From: Lachnospiraceae bacterium UBA7182
GTDB lineage: Bacteria; Bacillota; Clostridia; Lachnospirales; Lachnospiraceae
DNA length: 48,895 bases
Assembly (NCBI GenBank): GCA_002491115.1
Contig: DKVI01000003.1
Span: forward strand, 1 to 48,895
Direction: 5' to 3'
Part shown: one piece after another, positions 41,719-48,895 of the stretch
Numbering within the stretch: position 1 is the first letter of the stretch
Layout: each line of letters opens with the position of its first letter
Program-made: the position numbers and the translations under genes
The notes under the pieces: generated by a model
What the model was told of the DNA's origin: nothing
Databases searched by the model: none
What the model saw: only the letters and a program-made list of their open reading frames with translations

Positions 41719-43758
41719 CTGCAATTTCATAGCGCTTGTATGTCTTGCATAGTAGCCGGAGCCGTCTACGGACACATACTTCCCCTCCGTGATTATGTCT
41801 CCATCGTAATAGCAGCTTTTTACCGTCCCCTGGCCTGTGCTGTCCGCCAGGAAGCGCCCCACCCCATTGTTATAAGCGCCGGGCTGCCTGCTGCCGCTGA
41901 CAGAAATTGAATAACAGTTTTCCACCGTTCCGTTTTCTCCAAGTGCCCCCAAAAATCCTCCTACACCTTCACCCTGGCTTGAAGTCATATATGTGCCGTC
42001 AAGGAAGACCTTTGCATAACAGTTTCGTATCGTTCCTTCGTTTTTGCTGACAGCCCCTCCTACATGCAATTTAAATTGCCAAGGATACCAGTGGTCTTGT
42101 TCTATGATATGAAGGGTTCCTGCTATGCTGCAATTCTCAATAAGGCCAGAATTCGCATAGACTAAAAGAGCTCCATCCAAACTGAAAGCATTAACCGTAG
42201 CCTCTGCTTCCAGGCAAAGATTTTTTATTGTTCCTGTATTTTCTTTTATAAAGCCGACATCATATGTAGTGCTGTAAGGCTGATGTATGGGGGCTATAAC
42301 CGTGCCGCAGATCCGATAGCCGTCCCCGTCCAGCGTCCCGCTAAACTCAGGGAGCTGCATAAATTCTTTTTCCAGAACAATGTCGCAGGCCAGCTTCCAG
42401 TATGCGTCCGAAGCACCGCCTACCATCTCCAGCTGCTCTTCACTTGTAATCAAAAAAGGGTCTTTCTCCGTTCCTCTTCCTGTAAGTGTAGAAGGTAAAG
42501 TTCCTTGTGGCTCTGCCGACTGCTGGCAGCGAAGATATGGGTATCCGTCGTTGACAGCCGCGTCTATCGCCCATACCTTATCGAAATCCCAGCCTTTATA
42601 GTTGGGCTGCCATTTCATGGCTCCTGTGTGCCTTGCATAGTAACCAGAGCCGTCTGTGTACATATATTCATCTGTAATCGTGTCACCGTCATAATAACAG
42701 CTTTTTACCGTCCCGTTTGCGTCATTGTTCAGCAGGAAGCATCCCTCATAGTCTCCAAAAGAATCAGAAACGGAATAACAGTTTTCCACCGTCCCGGTTC
42801 CGTAAAGCCTTCCCAAAAATCCGCCTACATTTATGTCTATGTCCGGCCCGGGGCGGCAGCCTCCGTCTATGCGGATCTTTGCATAACAGTTCCGTATTGT
42901 CCCCTCGTTTAAATAGACAGCCCCTGCTGCATTAAAATTATAATAGCCATAGTTCTGATCTCGTTCTGCTATATGGAGCTTCCCCGATATACAGCAGTTC
43001 TCAATAAGGCCGCCGTTCTGGTTCTCATAAGCTAAAAAACCTCCCTGCAGGCCGTAAGAACCGGATGAAATCTCCACTTCCAGGCAGAGATTCTTTATCG
43101 TGCCCTTGTTTTCTTTTATCAAACCAGTTTTTACTTCATAGGCGACGCCCAAAACAGGCTCCTTACTGATAATGGAGCCGATCGTACCACAGATCCGGTA
43201 ACCGTCCCCGTCCAATGTCCCGCTGAACTCGGGGATCGGCGCAAATTCTTTTTCCAGGATAATGTCACCGGCCAGCTTCCAGTGTGCGTCCGAAGCGTTG
43301 CTGATCATCCCAAGCTCTTCTTCATTCGTAATCAAATACGGATTTTTCTCCGTCCCTTTTCCCGCAGGCACGGAAGATGAAACCACCTGTGCTTCCGCCC
43401 CCTGCAAAAGAGCCGCTTCTCCATCCATTCCCGCCGCCAAAGAGACATCCTCTTCCGGTATTTCACCGTCTTCCGGCACGGCATCTTCTATTGGCGTTTC
43501 GCCCACTTCCGAAGCAATGTCATCTTCTGGCTTTTCACTGTCTTCCGAAACGACATCTTCTTCCGGCATTTCGCCCACTTCCGAAACCACATCCTCTGCC
43601 GGCATTTCATCCTCTGACAGATATGCGTCTTCTTCCGCTGCCTGAAAAGTTTCCTCTGCAGGAATTGCTGCAGACGCCTCCGCCGGAAAACTCTGAAATA
43701 CCAGTCCTGCGCACAATGTCACAGCTAAAAGGCGTTTTTTCCAGTTCCCTTCTTTCAT
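41716..43758 (-). CDS. 5' part of giant surface protein: signal peptide, acidic repeats, two GLUG-like modules
   Basis: The start is MKEGNWKKRL (ATG 43758), six bases after AAAGGGG. A Sec signal peptide (LLAVTLCAGLVFQSFPAEASA) precedes an acidic repeat stretch (about 45-110) made of variants of EDVVSEVGEMPE. Two tandem modules of about 300 residues follow (GTEKNPYLITNEEEL... and GTEKDPFLITSEEQL...), rich in GLUG-like strand motifs (GTIKNLC, GLIENC, GTIRNCYA, GTVENCYS). The product stops after 680 residues at the amber codon. If translated alone it would be a secreted stub lacking all downstream domains. Confidence 0.85.
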   Translation of the reverse strand: MKEGNWKKRLLAVTLCAGLVFQSFPAEASAAIPAEETFQAAEEDAYLSEDEMPAEDVVSEVGEMPEEDVVSEDSEKPEDDIASEVGETPIEDAVPEDGEIPEEDVSLAAGMDGEAALLQGAEAQVVSSSVPAGKGTEKNPYLITNEEELGMISNASDAHWKLAGDIILEKEFAPIPEFSGTLDGDGYRICGTIGSIISKEPVLGVAYEVKTGLIKENKGTIKNLCLEVEISSGSYGLQGGFLAYENQNGGLIENCCISGKLHIAERDQNYGYYNFNAAGAVYLNEGTIRNCYAKIRIDGGCRPGPDIDINVGGFLGRLYGTGTVENCYSVSDSFGDYEGCFLLNNDANGTVKSCYYDGDTITDEYMYTDGSGYYARHTGAMKWQPNYKGWDFDKVWAIDAAVNDGYPYLRCQQSAEPQGTLPSTLTGRGTEKDPFLITSEEQLEMVGGASDAYWKLACDIVLEKEFMQLPEFSGTLDGDGYRICGTVIAPIHQPYSTTYDVGFIKENTGTIKNLCLEAEATVNAFSLDGALLVYANSGLIENCSIAGTLHIIEQDHWYPWQFKLHVGGAVSKNEGTIRNCYAKVFLDGTYMTSSQGEGVGGFLGALGENGTVENCYSISVSGSRQPGAYNNGVGRFLADSTGQGTVKSCYYDGDIITEGKYVSVDGSGYYARHTSAMKLQ

Positions 43759-43853
43759 TTTGTTCCCCTTTCTTTGCATCCAAACTCTCTCTTTTAATGC
43801 TTAAATAGTTTATTAGGTCTGTTTACTGTTAAATTGTCCAGAATTTTGCCTAA

Positions 43854-43882
43854 ATAGTAACATAATTGGTACAGTTTTGCAA
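43854..43882 (-). promoter_or_regulatory. Promoter of the surface protein gene
   Basis: TTGCAA (43882-43877), 17 bases, then TACTAT (43859-43854) on the minus strand, giving a leader of about 90 nt. The gap 43759-44028 otherwise holds only the response-regulator terminator. Confidence 0.6.
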
Positions 43883-43929
43883 TAAAACCAAAGTGTATTT
43901 TCCCCTTCTTTCATCGAAATAGACGAAAA

Positions 43930-43959
43930 CAGCCGCCATTACTGTAATAATGACGGCTG
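43930..43959 (-). terminator. Terminator of the two-component operon
   Basis: CAGCCG-CATTA pairs with TAATG-CGGCTG; on the minus strand it is followed by TTTTC. It lies about 70 bp beyond the response-regulator stop. Confidence 0.7.
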
Positions 43960-44028
43960 ATAGTAGTAAACAGCTGTAATCCCTGGTTAAGCCATGCGAC
44001 ACTGTACCCGAACAAAAATGATACCTTT

Positions 44029-44718
44029 TTACACCTTAAACCGATACCCCACTCCCCAGATTGTCTCAATATATTGGGGTTTCGCCGTGTTAAATTCGAT
44101 CTTTTCCCGTATCTTCTTAATATGCACGGTCACCGTGGCAATATCTCCTATGGATTCCATATCCCAGATCTTGCTGAACAGTTCTTCCTTGGTAAATACA
44201 TGGTTGGGATTCTGAGCCAGGAAGGTCAGAAGGTCAAATTCTTTGGAAGTAAACGCCTTCTCTTCTCCGTTTACCCACACCCTCCGGGCAGTCTTATCGA
44301 TCTTAATGCCGCGGATCTCCACCACTTCATTCTCCTGAATGCCGCTGCCGATCAGCCTCTCATAGCGCGCCATATGGGCTTTCACCCGCGCCACCAGCTC
44401 GCTGGGACTGAAAGGCTTGGTCATATAGTCATCCGCCCCCAGCCCCAGGCCCCGGATTTTGTCAATGTCGTCTTTTTTCGCAGATACCATAATGACCGGA
44501 ATATTTTTCTCTTCGCGTATCTGCCGACAGATTTCAAACCCGTCCACCCCCGGCAGCATCAAATCAAGAATGATCAAATCAAACTCTTCTTTCAGCGCCC
44601 GGGCAAGGCCTGTGTCTCCCCTTTCCTCAATCTCCACTTTAAAACCGCTCAGCTCCAGGTAGTCTTTTTCCAGATCCGCAATGGCTTCTTCGTCTTCAAT
44701 TATCAATATTCTGCTCAT
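44029..44718 (-). CDS. OmpR/PhoB-family response regulator
   Basis: The 229-residue protein has a receiver domain (acidic pair E8-D9, phosphoacceptor D52 in IILDLMLPG, T/S near residue 79, K101 in MTKPF) and a C-terminal winged helix (about 130-229, FTSKEFDLLTFLAQNPN, TVTVHIKKIREKIE, GVGYRFKV). It is the partner of the histidine kinase upstream, whose gene it overlaps by 23 bp. Target genes are unknown; the repeat near 45862 is a candidate site. Confidence 0.95.
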   Translation of the reverse strand: MSRILIIEDEEAIADLEKDYLELSGFKVEIEERGDTGLARALKEEFDLIILDLMLPGVDGFEICRQIREEKNIPVIMVSAKKDDIDKIRGLGLGADDYMTKPFSPSELVARVKAHMARYERLIGSGIQENEVVEIRGIKIDKTARRVWVNGEEKAFTSKEFDLLTFLAQNPNHVFTKEELFSKIWDMESIGDIATVTVHIKKIREKIEFNTAKPQYIETIWGVGYRFKV

Positions 44719-45802
44719 TCAACGGTACCTCCTGATATTTTCTAAGCACAAAACACATGGTCGTGCCGATATGCTCCTTACTTGTGGCCCACACCTTTCC
44801 TCCGTGGTCCTCCATAATCTTGTGGACGATGGAAAGTCCTATGCCGCTGCCGCCTTTGGAAGAATTTCTGGATGTATCTGTCCGGTAAAACCGGTCGAAA
44901 ATACAGGGAAGATCCTTGGCCGCGATCCCACGTCCGTTATCTTCTATTTCCACCTGAACAAAGTCTCCCACATCCAGCACCCGGATATCGATACATTTGT
45001 CCGGTTTATCCATATATTTTATGGAATTTCCCACAATATTATTGATAACCCGCTTCATCTGCTCCGCATCGGCAATGACCATCACATCCGTCGCCACCTG
45101 GTTATGATAAGTAAGCGCCACCTGCTCCTGCTGAAGCTCCAGCCCCAGATCCTCAATACAGTCGTCAAAGTACTCACGTACATTGATCTTGTTGAACGCA
45201 TACGGAATCCGGTTCGTGTCGATCTTGGAATAGAAAGACAGTTCATTGATCAGACGGTCCATCTCGTTGGCTTTCGTGTAAATAGTTCTCAGATATTTTT
45301 CCTGCTTCTCCGGCGTATCGGCCACTCCGTCCAGCAGTCCTTCCACATAACCTTTCACAGCCGTGATGGGCGTCTTCAAGTCATGGGAAATATTACTGAT
45401 CAACTCCCGGTTCTGGCTGTCGAACACCACCTTTTCTTCCGTTGACTCTTTTAAGCGAATCCGCATTTCCTCAAAATCCGCACACAATTCCCCGATCTCA
45501 TCGTTATCCTCAATCTCCACTTCAAAATCCAGATTCCCGTCCCGGATATTCCTGGTTGCTTTCTTTAAAGTTTCGATGGGGTTTAAAATACTGCGGTAGA
45601 TCCAGACAATCAGAAAGCTGCTGGTCATGGCCATAATCAAAAGCACCGACATAAGCATCTCCCCTAAAAACTCTTTCGTCTGGGGCGTCACCACTTCCGC
45701 GGGCTGCATACTCATAAACCCGATAAATACGATCGTAATCAGAAAAAGCGGAACGGCAATCACAACGCCAAAGGTAATGATCAGTTTAGTCTTCAGGTTC
45801 AC
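44696..45802 (-). CDS. Two-pass membrane sensor histidine kinase
   Basis: The 368-residue kinase starts with GTG behind AGGAGGAAG. Two membrane helices (about 7-30 and 50-70) enclose a very short outer loop of about 20 residues. A HAMP domain (about 70-122), HisKA with H140 in SHDLKTP, and a HATPase domain (NNIVGNSIKY, DNGRGI, GGSGIGLSI) follow. The short loop means the signal is probably sensed in or near the membrane, as in cell-envelope-stress kinases. Operon with the response regulator. Confidence 0.95.
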   Translation of the reverse strand: MNLKTKLIITFGVVIAVPLFLITIVFIGFMSMQPAEVVTPQTKEFLGEMLMSVLLIMAMTSSFLIVWIYRSILNPIETLKKATRNIRDGNLDFEVEIEDNDEIGELCADFEEMRIRLKESTEEKVVFDSQNRELISNISHDLKTPITAVKGYVEGLLDGVADTPEKQEKYLRTIYTKANEMDRLINELSFYSKIDTNRIPYAFNKINVREYFDDCIEDLGLELQQEQVALTYHNQVATDVMVIADAEQMKRVINNIVGNSIKYMDKPDKCIDIRVLDVGDFVQVEIEDNGRGIAAKDLPCIFDRFYRTDTSRNSSKGGSGIGLSIVHKIMEDHGGKVWATSKEHIGTTMCFVLRKYQEVPLNEQNIDN

Positions 45803-45861
45803 AGTTTCTTCCTCCTGCTAAAAAGTATATCATAGTTTGCCCGAAGCATTTATAAACTTTT

Positions 45862-45878
45862 TGTAAAACACTGTAAAA
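45862..45878. promoter_or_regulatory. Direct repeat upstream of the histidine kinase gene
   Basis: TGTAAAA occurs twice with a 10-bp period (45862-45868 and 45872-45878), about 60 bp upstream of the kinase start and next to an extended -10 (TGATATACT) on the minus strand. Tandem half-sites one helical turn apart are typical of OmpR-family binding. Confidence 0.35.
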
Positions 45879-45904
45879 ACATTAAAAAATCCGTCAGAAA
45901 TTTC

Positions 45905-45933
45905 TTGACATTTCTCTGTTTTGGTCGTATGTT
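45905..45933 (+). promoter_or_regulatory. Promoter of metK
   Basis: TTGACA (45905-45910), 17 bases, then TATGTT (45928-45933), just upstream of the riboswitch. Confidence 0.75.
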
Positions 45934-45961
45934 AATTACATAGAAAAGTCCATAGAGAAGC

Positions 45962-46112
45962 TTTCTCTTATTCAGAGCGGTGGAGATACATAGGATCTGT
46001 GAAGCCCGGCAACCCCTGCGTGCAGGAAGGTGCTAACCTGAGCGAGTGATCGAACGATAAGAGGATTTGATGAGCAGTTTTTATCAGGTCCGCTTATGCG
46101 GACCTTTCTTAA
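45962..46112 (+). ncRNA. SAM-I (S-box) riboswitch with terminator
   Basis: The aptamer has the S-box pattern: P1 CTCTTA/TAAGAG (45965-45970 with 46058-46063), then AGCGGTGGAG, GAAGCCCGGCAACC, GGTGCTAA and the distal P4 region. Downstream, AGGTCCGC-TTAT-GCGGACCT (46086-46105) followed by a T-rich run is the intrinsic terminator. In S-boxes, bound SAM stabilises the aptamer and favours termination, so metK is turned off when SAM is plentiful. Confidence 0.95.
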
Positions 46113-46141
46113 TTCAGTAAAGCAATCGAAAGGAGCAGAAC

Positions 46142-47332
46142 ATGGAAAAATTATTATTCACTTCTGAATCTGTAACCGAGGGACACCCGGATAAGATCTG
46201 TGACCAGATCTCCGATGCCATCCTGGACGCGCTGATGGCCCAGGACCCCATGAGCCGCGTCGCCTGTGAGACAAGCACAACCACCGGCCTTGTCCTTGTC
46301 ATGGGCGAAATCACCACAAACGCCTATGTGGACATGCAGAAAATTGTAAGAAATACAATCCGTGAAATTGGATATAACAACGGAGAATACGGCTTTGACG
46401 CAGATACCTGCGCCGTCATCACTGCTATCGACGAACAGTCCACGGACATCGCCATGGGCGTGAACAGAGCTCTCGAGGCAAAGGAAAATCAGATGGATGA
46501 CAAGGAGATCGAAGCCATCGGCGCCGGAGACCAGGGTATGATGTTTGGTTACGCTACCAACGAGACGCCGGAACTGATGCCCTATCCCATCGCGCTGGCA
46601 CACAAGCTGGCCCTGCGTTTAACCGAGGTCCGCAAGAACGGAACGCTTCCTTATCTGAGACCTGACGGCAAGACGCAGGTAACGGTAGAATACGACTCCG
46701 ACGGAAAACCGGTTCGTCTGGATGCTGTGGTCCTTTCCACCCAGCATGGAGAGGATGTCACACAGGAGCAGATCCATGCCGACATCAAAAAGCATGTCTT
46801 TGAGGCAGTCCTTCCCAAAGATATGGTAGACGCAGACACAAAATTTTTCATCAATCCCACCGGACGCTTTGTGATCGGCGGCCCCCACGGAGACAGCGGC
46901 CTGACCGGACGTAAGATCATCGTGGACACCTACGGCGGATTCGCCCGTCACGGCGGCGGTGCTTTCTCAGGCAAGGACTGCACAAAAGTGGACCGTTCCG
47001 CTGCCTACGCTGCCCGTTATGTGGCAAAAAACATCGTAGCGGCAGGTCTGGCAGATAAATGCGAGATCCAGTTATCTTACGCCATCGGTGTGGCAAGACC
47101 CACTTCCATCATGGTTGACACCTTCGGAACCGGCAGACTTTCCAATCAGAAGCTTGTGGAAATCATCCGGGAGAATTTCGACCTGCGGCCGGCAGGCATC
47201 ATCAAAATGCTGGATCTTCGCCGCCCCATTTACAAACAGACCGCAGCTTACGGACATTTTGGCCGCACCGATCTGGATTTGCCCTGGGAAAAAACAGACA
47301 AAACCGATCTATTAAAAGCATATCTCGCATAG
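46142..47332 (+). CDS. metK: S-adenosylmethionine synthetase
   Basis: MetK makes SAM from methionine and ATP. The 396-residue product has TEGHPDKICDQISDAILD, GAGDQGMMFGYA (about 127-138), GGPHGDSGLTGRKIIVDTYGG and the FSGKDCTKVDRSAAY loop. The length is normal. It lies 30 bp behind the S-box terminator, with AAAGGAG as ribosome site, and is feedback-regulated by its product. A terminator follows directly. Confidence 0.98.
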   Translation: MEKLLFTSESVTEGHPDKICDQISDAILDALMAQDPMSRVACETSTTTGLVLVMGEITTNAYVDMQKIVRNTIREIGYNNGEYGFDADTCAVITAIDEQSTDIAMGVNRALEAKENQMDDKEIEAIGAGDQGMMFGYATNETPELMPYPIALAHKLALRLTEVRKNGTLPYLRPDGKTQVTVEYDSDGKPVRLDAVVLSTQHGEDVTQEQIHADIKKHVFEAVLPKDMVDADTKFFINPTGRFVIGGPHGDSGLTGRKIIVDTYGGFARHGGGAFSGKDCTKVDRSAAYAARYVAKNIVAAGLADKCEIQLSYAIGVARPTSIMVDTFGTGRLSNQKLVEIIRENFDLRPAGIIKMLDLRRPIYKQTAAYGHFGRTDLDLPWEKTDKTDLLKAYLA

Positions 47333-47353
47333 ATCCTTCAAAAGCATACCGCG

Positions 47354-47386
47354 AAAAGGCGTCCGGAACTTTCCAGGCGCCTTTTT
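47354..47386 (+). terminator. Terminator of metK
   Basis: AAAAGGCG pairs with CGCCTTTTT around a weakly paired loop; the T-run ends in TTTTTAT. It can serve the convergent murA only poorly. Confidence 0.75.
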
Positions 47387-47418
47387 ATATGCCGCTGTGC
47401 ATGATCTGCCTTCTGTTT

Positions 47419-48711
47419 TCAGCCGACTTTCAGCCGGAATTTCTGAAGCTGCTTCTCACTGGCTACCTTTTCCATCCTGGCGCCCAGACTCTGAAGCTTA
47501 AGATCCAGGTTCTCATAGCCACGCTCTATATAATAGATATCGTCCACAATGGTAATACCCTCTGCCGCCAGACCGGCAATCACAAGCGCCGCGCCTGCGC
47601 GCAGGTCCGGCGCACTCACTCTGGCGCCTGTAAACTTCTCCACACCGCTGATCACGGCCACATTTCCTTCCACTTTTATGGAAGCTCCCATCCGGGCCAG
47701 CTCGTCCACATAGCGGAAACGATTCTCAAATATACTCTCCGTCACAATGCTGGTTCCTTCCGCAATCGCCAGAGACACTGCAATCTGAGGCTGCATATCC
47801 GTAGGGAATCCAGGATAAGGCATCGTTTTTACATGGGTTCCGATCAGTTTTTGCGGCGCAATTACCCGTACCGTATCATCATATTCGTGTACTTCACATC
47901 CAAGCTCCGAGAGTTTGGCGCTGGTAGCTTCCAGATGCTTGGGGATCACGTTATGAAGAATCACGTCCCCGCCTGTCACTGCCGCGGCAAACATAAAAGT
48001 TCCCGCCTCGATCTGATCCGGGATGATAGAATACTCGGTTCTGTGCAGAGATTTGACGCCGCGGATGCGGATCACGTCCGTACCGGCACCTTTAATACTG
48101 GCTCCCATGCTGTTTAAAAAATTCGCCACATCCACCACATGGGGTTCCTTCGCCGCGTTTTCGATGGTAGTGTTGCCGTCCGCCATGGCAGCCGCCATCA
48201 TGATATTGATGGTAGCGCCCACGCTGACCATGTCAAGGAAAATATGCGCCCCATGCAGAGACTTCGCTTCTGCAATAATAAAGCCATGCTCAATCCGGGT
48301 GGCAGCACCCATAGCTTTAAAGCCCTTCAAATGCTGGTCAATGGGGCGGCTTCCGATATTGCAGCCGCCGGGAAGCGGTACCTGGGCTTTTTTATATTTC
48401 CCCAACAGTGCGCCCAGAAGATAATAAGAAGCACGAATCTTTTTCATGCTCTCATTCTCCACAATATGGTTTTCCACGCCGGAACCATTTACAGTTACTG
48501 TATGGCTGTCCACACGATTCACATGGGCGCCAATCTCTTCCATAGCTCCTAAAAGCGCATTAATATCCCTCACATCGGGAAGATTGTCTATATATACAGT
48601 CTCATTTGTCATAACTGCAGCTGCAAGAATGGCAAGAGCCGCATTCTTTGCCCCGCCAATTTCCACTTCGCCGTTCAGTGGGATTCCTCCCTTGATCACA
48701 TACTGTTCCAC
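47419..48711 (-). CDS. murA: UDP-N-acetylglucosamine 1-carboxyvinyltransferase
   Basis: MurA performs the first committed step of peptidoglycan synthesis and is the fosfomycin target. The start is the GTG at 48711 (MEQYVIKGGI), six bases after GAGGTG; a frame three codons longer lacks a site. The 430-residue product has GAKNAAL (Lys22) and the catalytic Cys117 in PGGCNIGSRPIDQHL, so it is of the fosfomycin-sensitive type. It is convergent with metK. Upstream (48712-48826) is a leader of about 100 nt with a small ACCGG/CCGGT hairpin. Confidence 0.96.
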   Translation of the reverse strand: MEQYVIKGGIPLNGEVEIGGAKNAALAILAAAVMTNETVYIDNLPDVRDINALLGAMEEIGAHVNRVDSHTVTVNGSGVENHIVENESMKKIRASYYLLGALLGKYKKAQVPLPGGCNIGSRPIDQHLKGFKAMGAATRIEHGFIIAEAKSLHGAHIFLDMVSVGATINIMMAAAMADGNTTIENAAKEPHVVDVANFLNSMGASIKGAGTDVIRIRGVKSLHRTEYSIIPDQIEAGTFMFAAAVTGGDVILHNVIPKHLEATSAKLSELGCEVHEYDDTVRVIAPQKLIGTHVKTMPYPGFPTDMQPQIAVSLAIAEGTSIVTESIFENRFRYVDELARMGASIKVEGNVAVISGVEKFTGARVSAPDLRAGAALVIAGLAAEGITIVDDIYYIERGYENLDLKLQSLGARMEKVASEKQLQKFRLKVG

Positions 48712-48826
48712 GGTTAACACCTCGTCGTTTCATTCCAACTTTTTTCTATGTAAAGCTTGCGCCAAAATCGCGCTTCTTATTCGCGTTTTTTACAGATATA
48801 CCGGCGCTCACCGGTGTATCTTAGCT

Positions 48827-48855
48827 ATTATAACTTAACACCATGGAAAAATCAA
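48827..48855 (-). promoter_or_regulatory. Promoter of murA
   Basis: TTGATT (48855-48850), 17 bases, then TATAAT (48832-48827) on the minus strand. Confidence 0.65.
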
Positions 48856-48895
48856 TGAACACTATGTCAAAACAGGGATTTCGCTTTTAAATTTG

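Noticed and set aside
38035..43758. Two separate genes or a frameshift
   Set aside because: The downstream frame has no ribosome site or proper start and is in the same frame as the upstream one, with repeat homology running across the TAG.

Overview
The window looks like a chromosomal segment of a spore-forming Gram-positive anaerobe of the Clostridia, most likely a Lachnospiraceae member. The evidence is the paired glgC/glgD genes, the spoVG, pth, mfd and spoVT neighbours as in Bacillota, a DnaD/DnaC loader pair, strong AGGAGG-type ribosome binding sites, an S-box (SAM-I) riboswitch in front of metK, and many lipoproteins. No 16S gene is present, so the genus is not assignable from this sequence.

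Positions 1 to about 11,000 are accessory DNA, almost all on the minus strand. The first part (1-3071) resembles the maintenance module of a conjugative or plasmid-like element: a DUF932-type protein cut by the window edge, ParB, ParA and a PAPS-reductase-like PP-loop protein. A tiny hydrophobic peptide gene (3268-3357) resembling type I toxins follows. Next comes a tight minus-strand operon (8313 down to 3573): a TerB-like protein, an HNH-motif protein with a membrane domain, a YkgJ-type cysteine-cluster protein, a glycine-zipper membrane protein and two tandem paralogues of unknown function, ended by a strong terminator. A WYL-domain regulator lies just upstream, followed by two small XRE regulators and two mini-proteins. 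I cannot match this operon to a named system; it is the best candidate here for an undescribed (perhaps defence) system. A tRNA-Gln(CTG), with its 3' end facing the accessory DNA, marks the border with the core genome.

Positions 11,215-25,699 are core genes on the minus strand: glgC-glgD-spoVG, then pth-mfd, two PrsA-like lipoproteins, a GH25-like lipoprotein without catalytic acids, pncB, spoVT, a tRNA-dihydrouridine synthase and a nicotinamidase-like hydrolase (NAD salvage with pncB). Positions 25,992-33,032 run on the plus strand: murC, a cluster of DnaA boxes, dnaD, dnaC, a long-form prs, an ATP-grasp ligase and an esterase.

From 33,102 the orientation is mixed: a TPR-like protein, an ArsC/Spx-like protein, a lipoprotein cyclophilin, fructose-bisphosphate aldolase, a lipoprotein relative of trigger factor, a small membrane protein, a giant repeat-rich surface protein broken by one in-frame amber codon, a two-component system, metK under a SAM riboswitch, and murA. 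Four or more exported peptidyl-prolyl-isomerase-like lipoproteins in one window suggest a strong investment in folding of secreted proteins.
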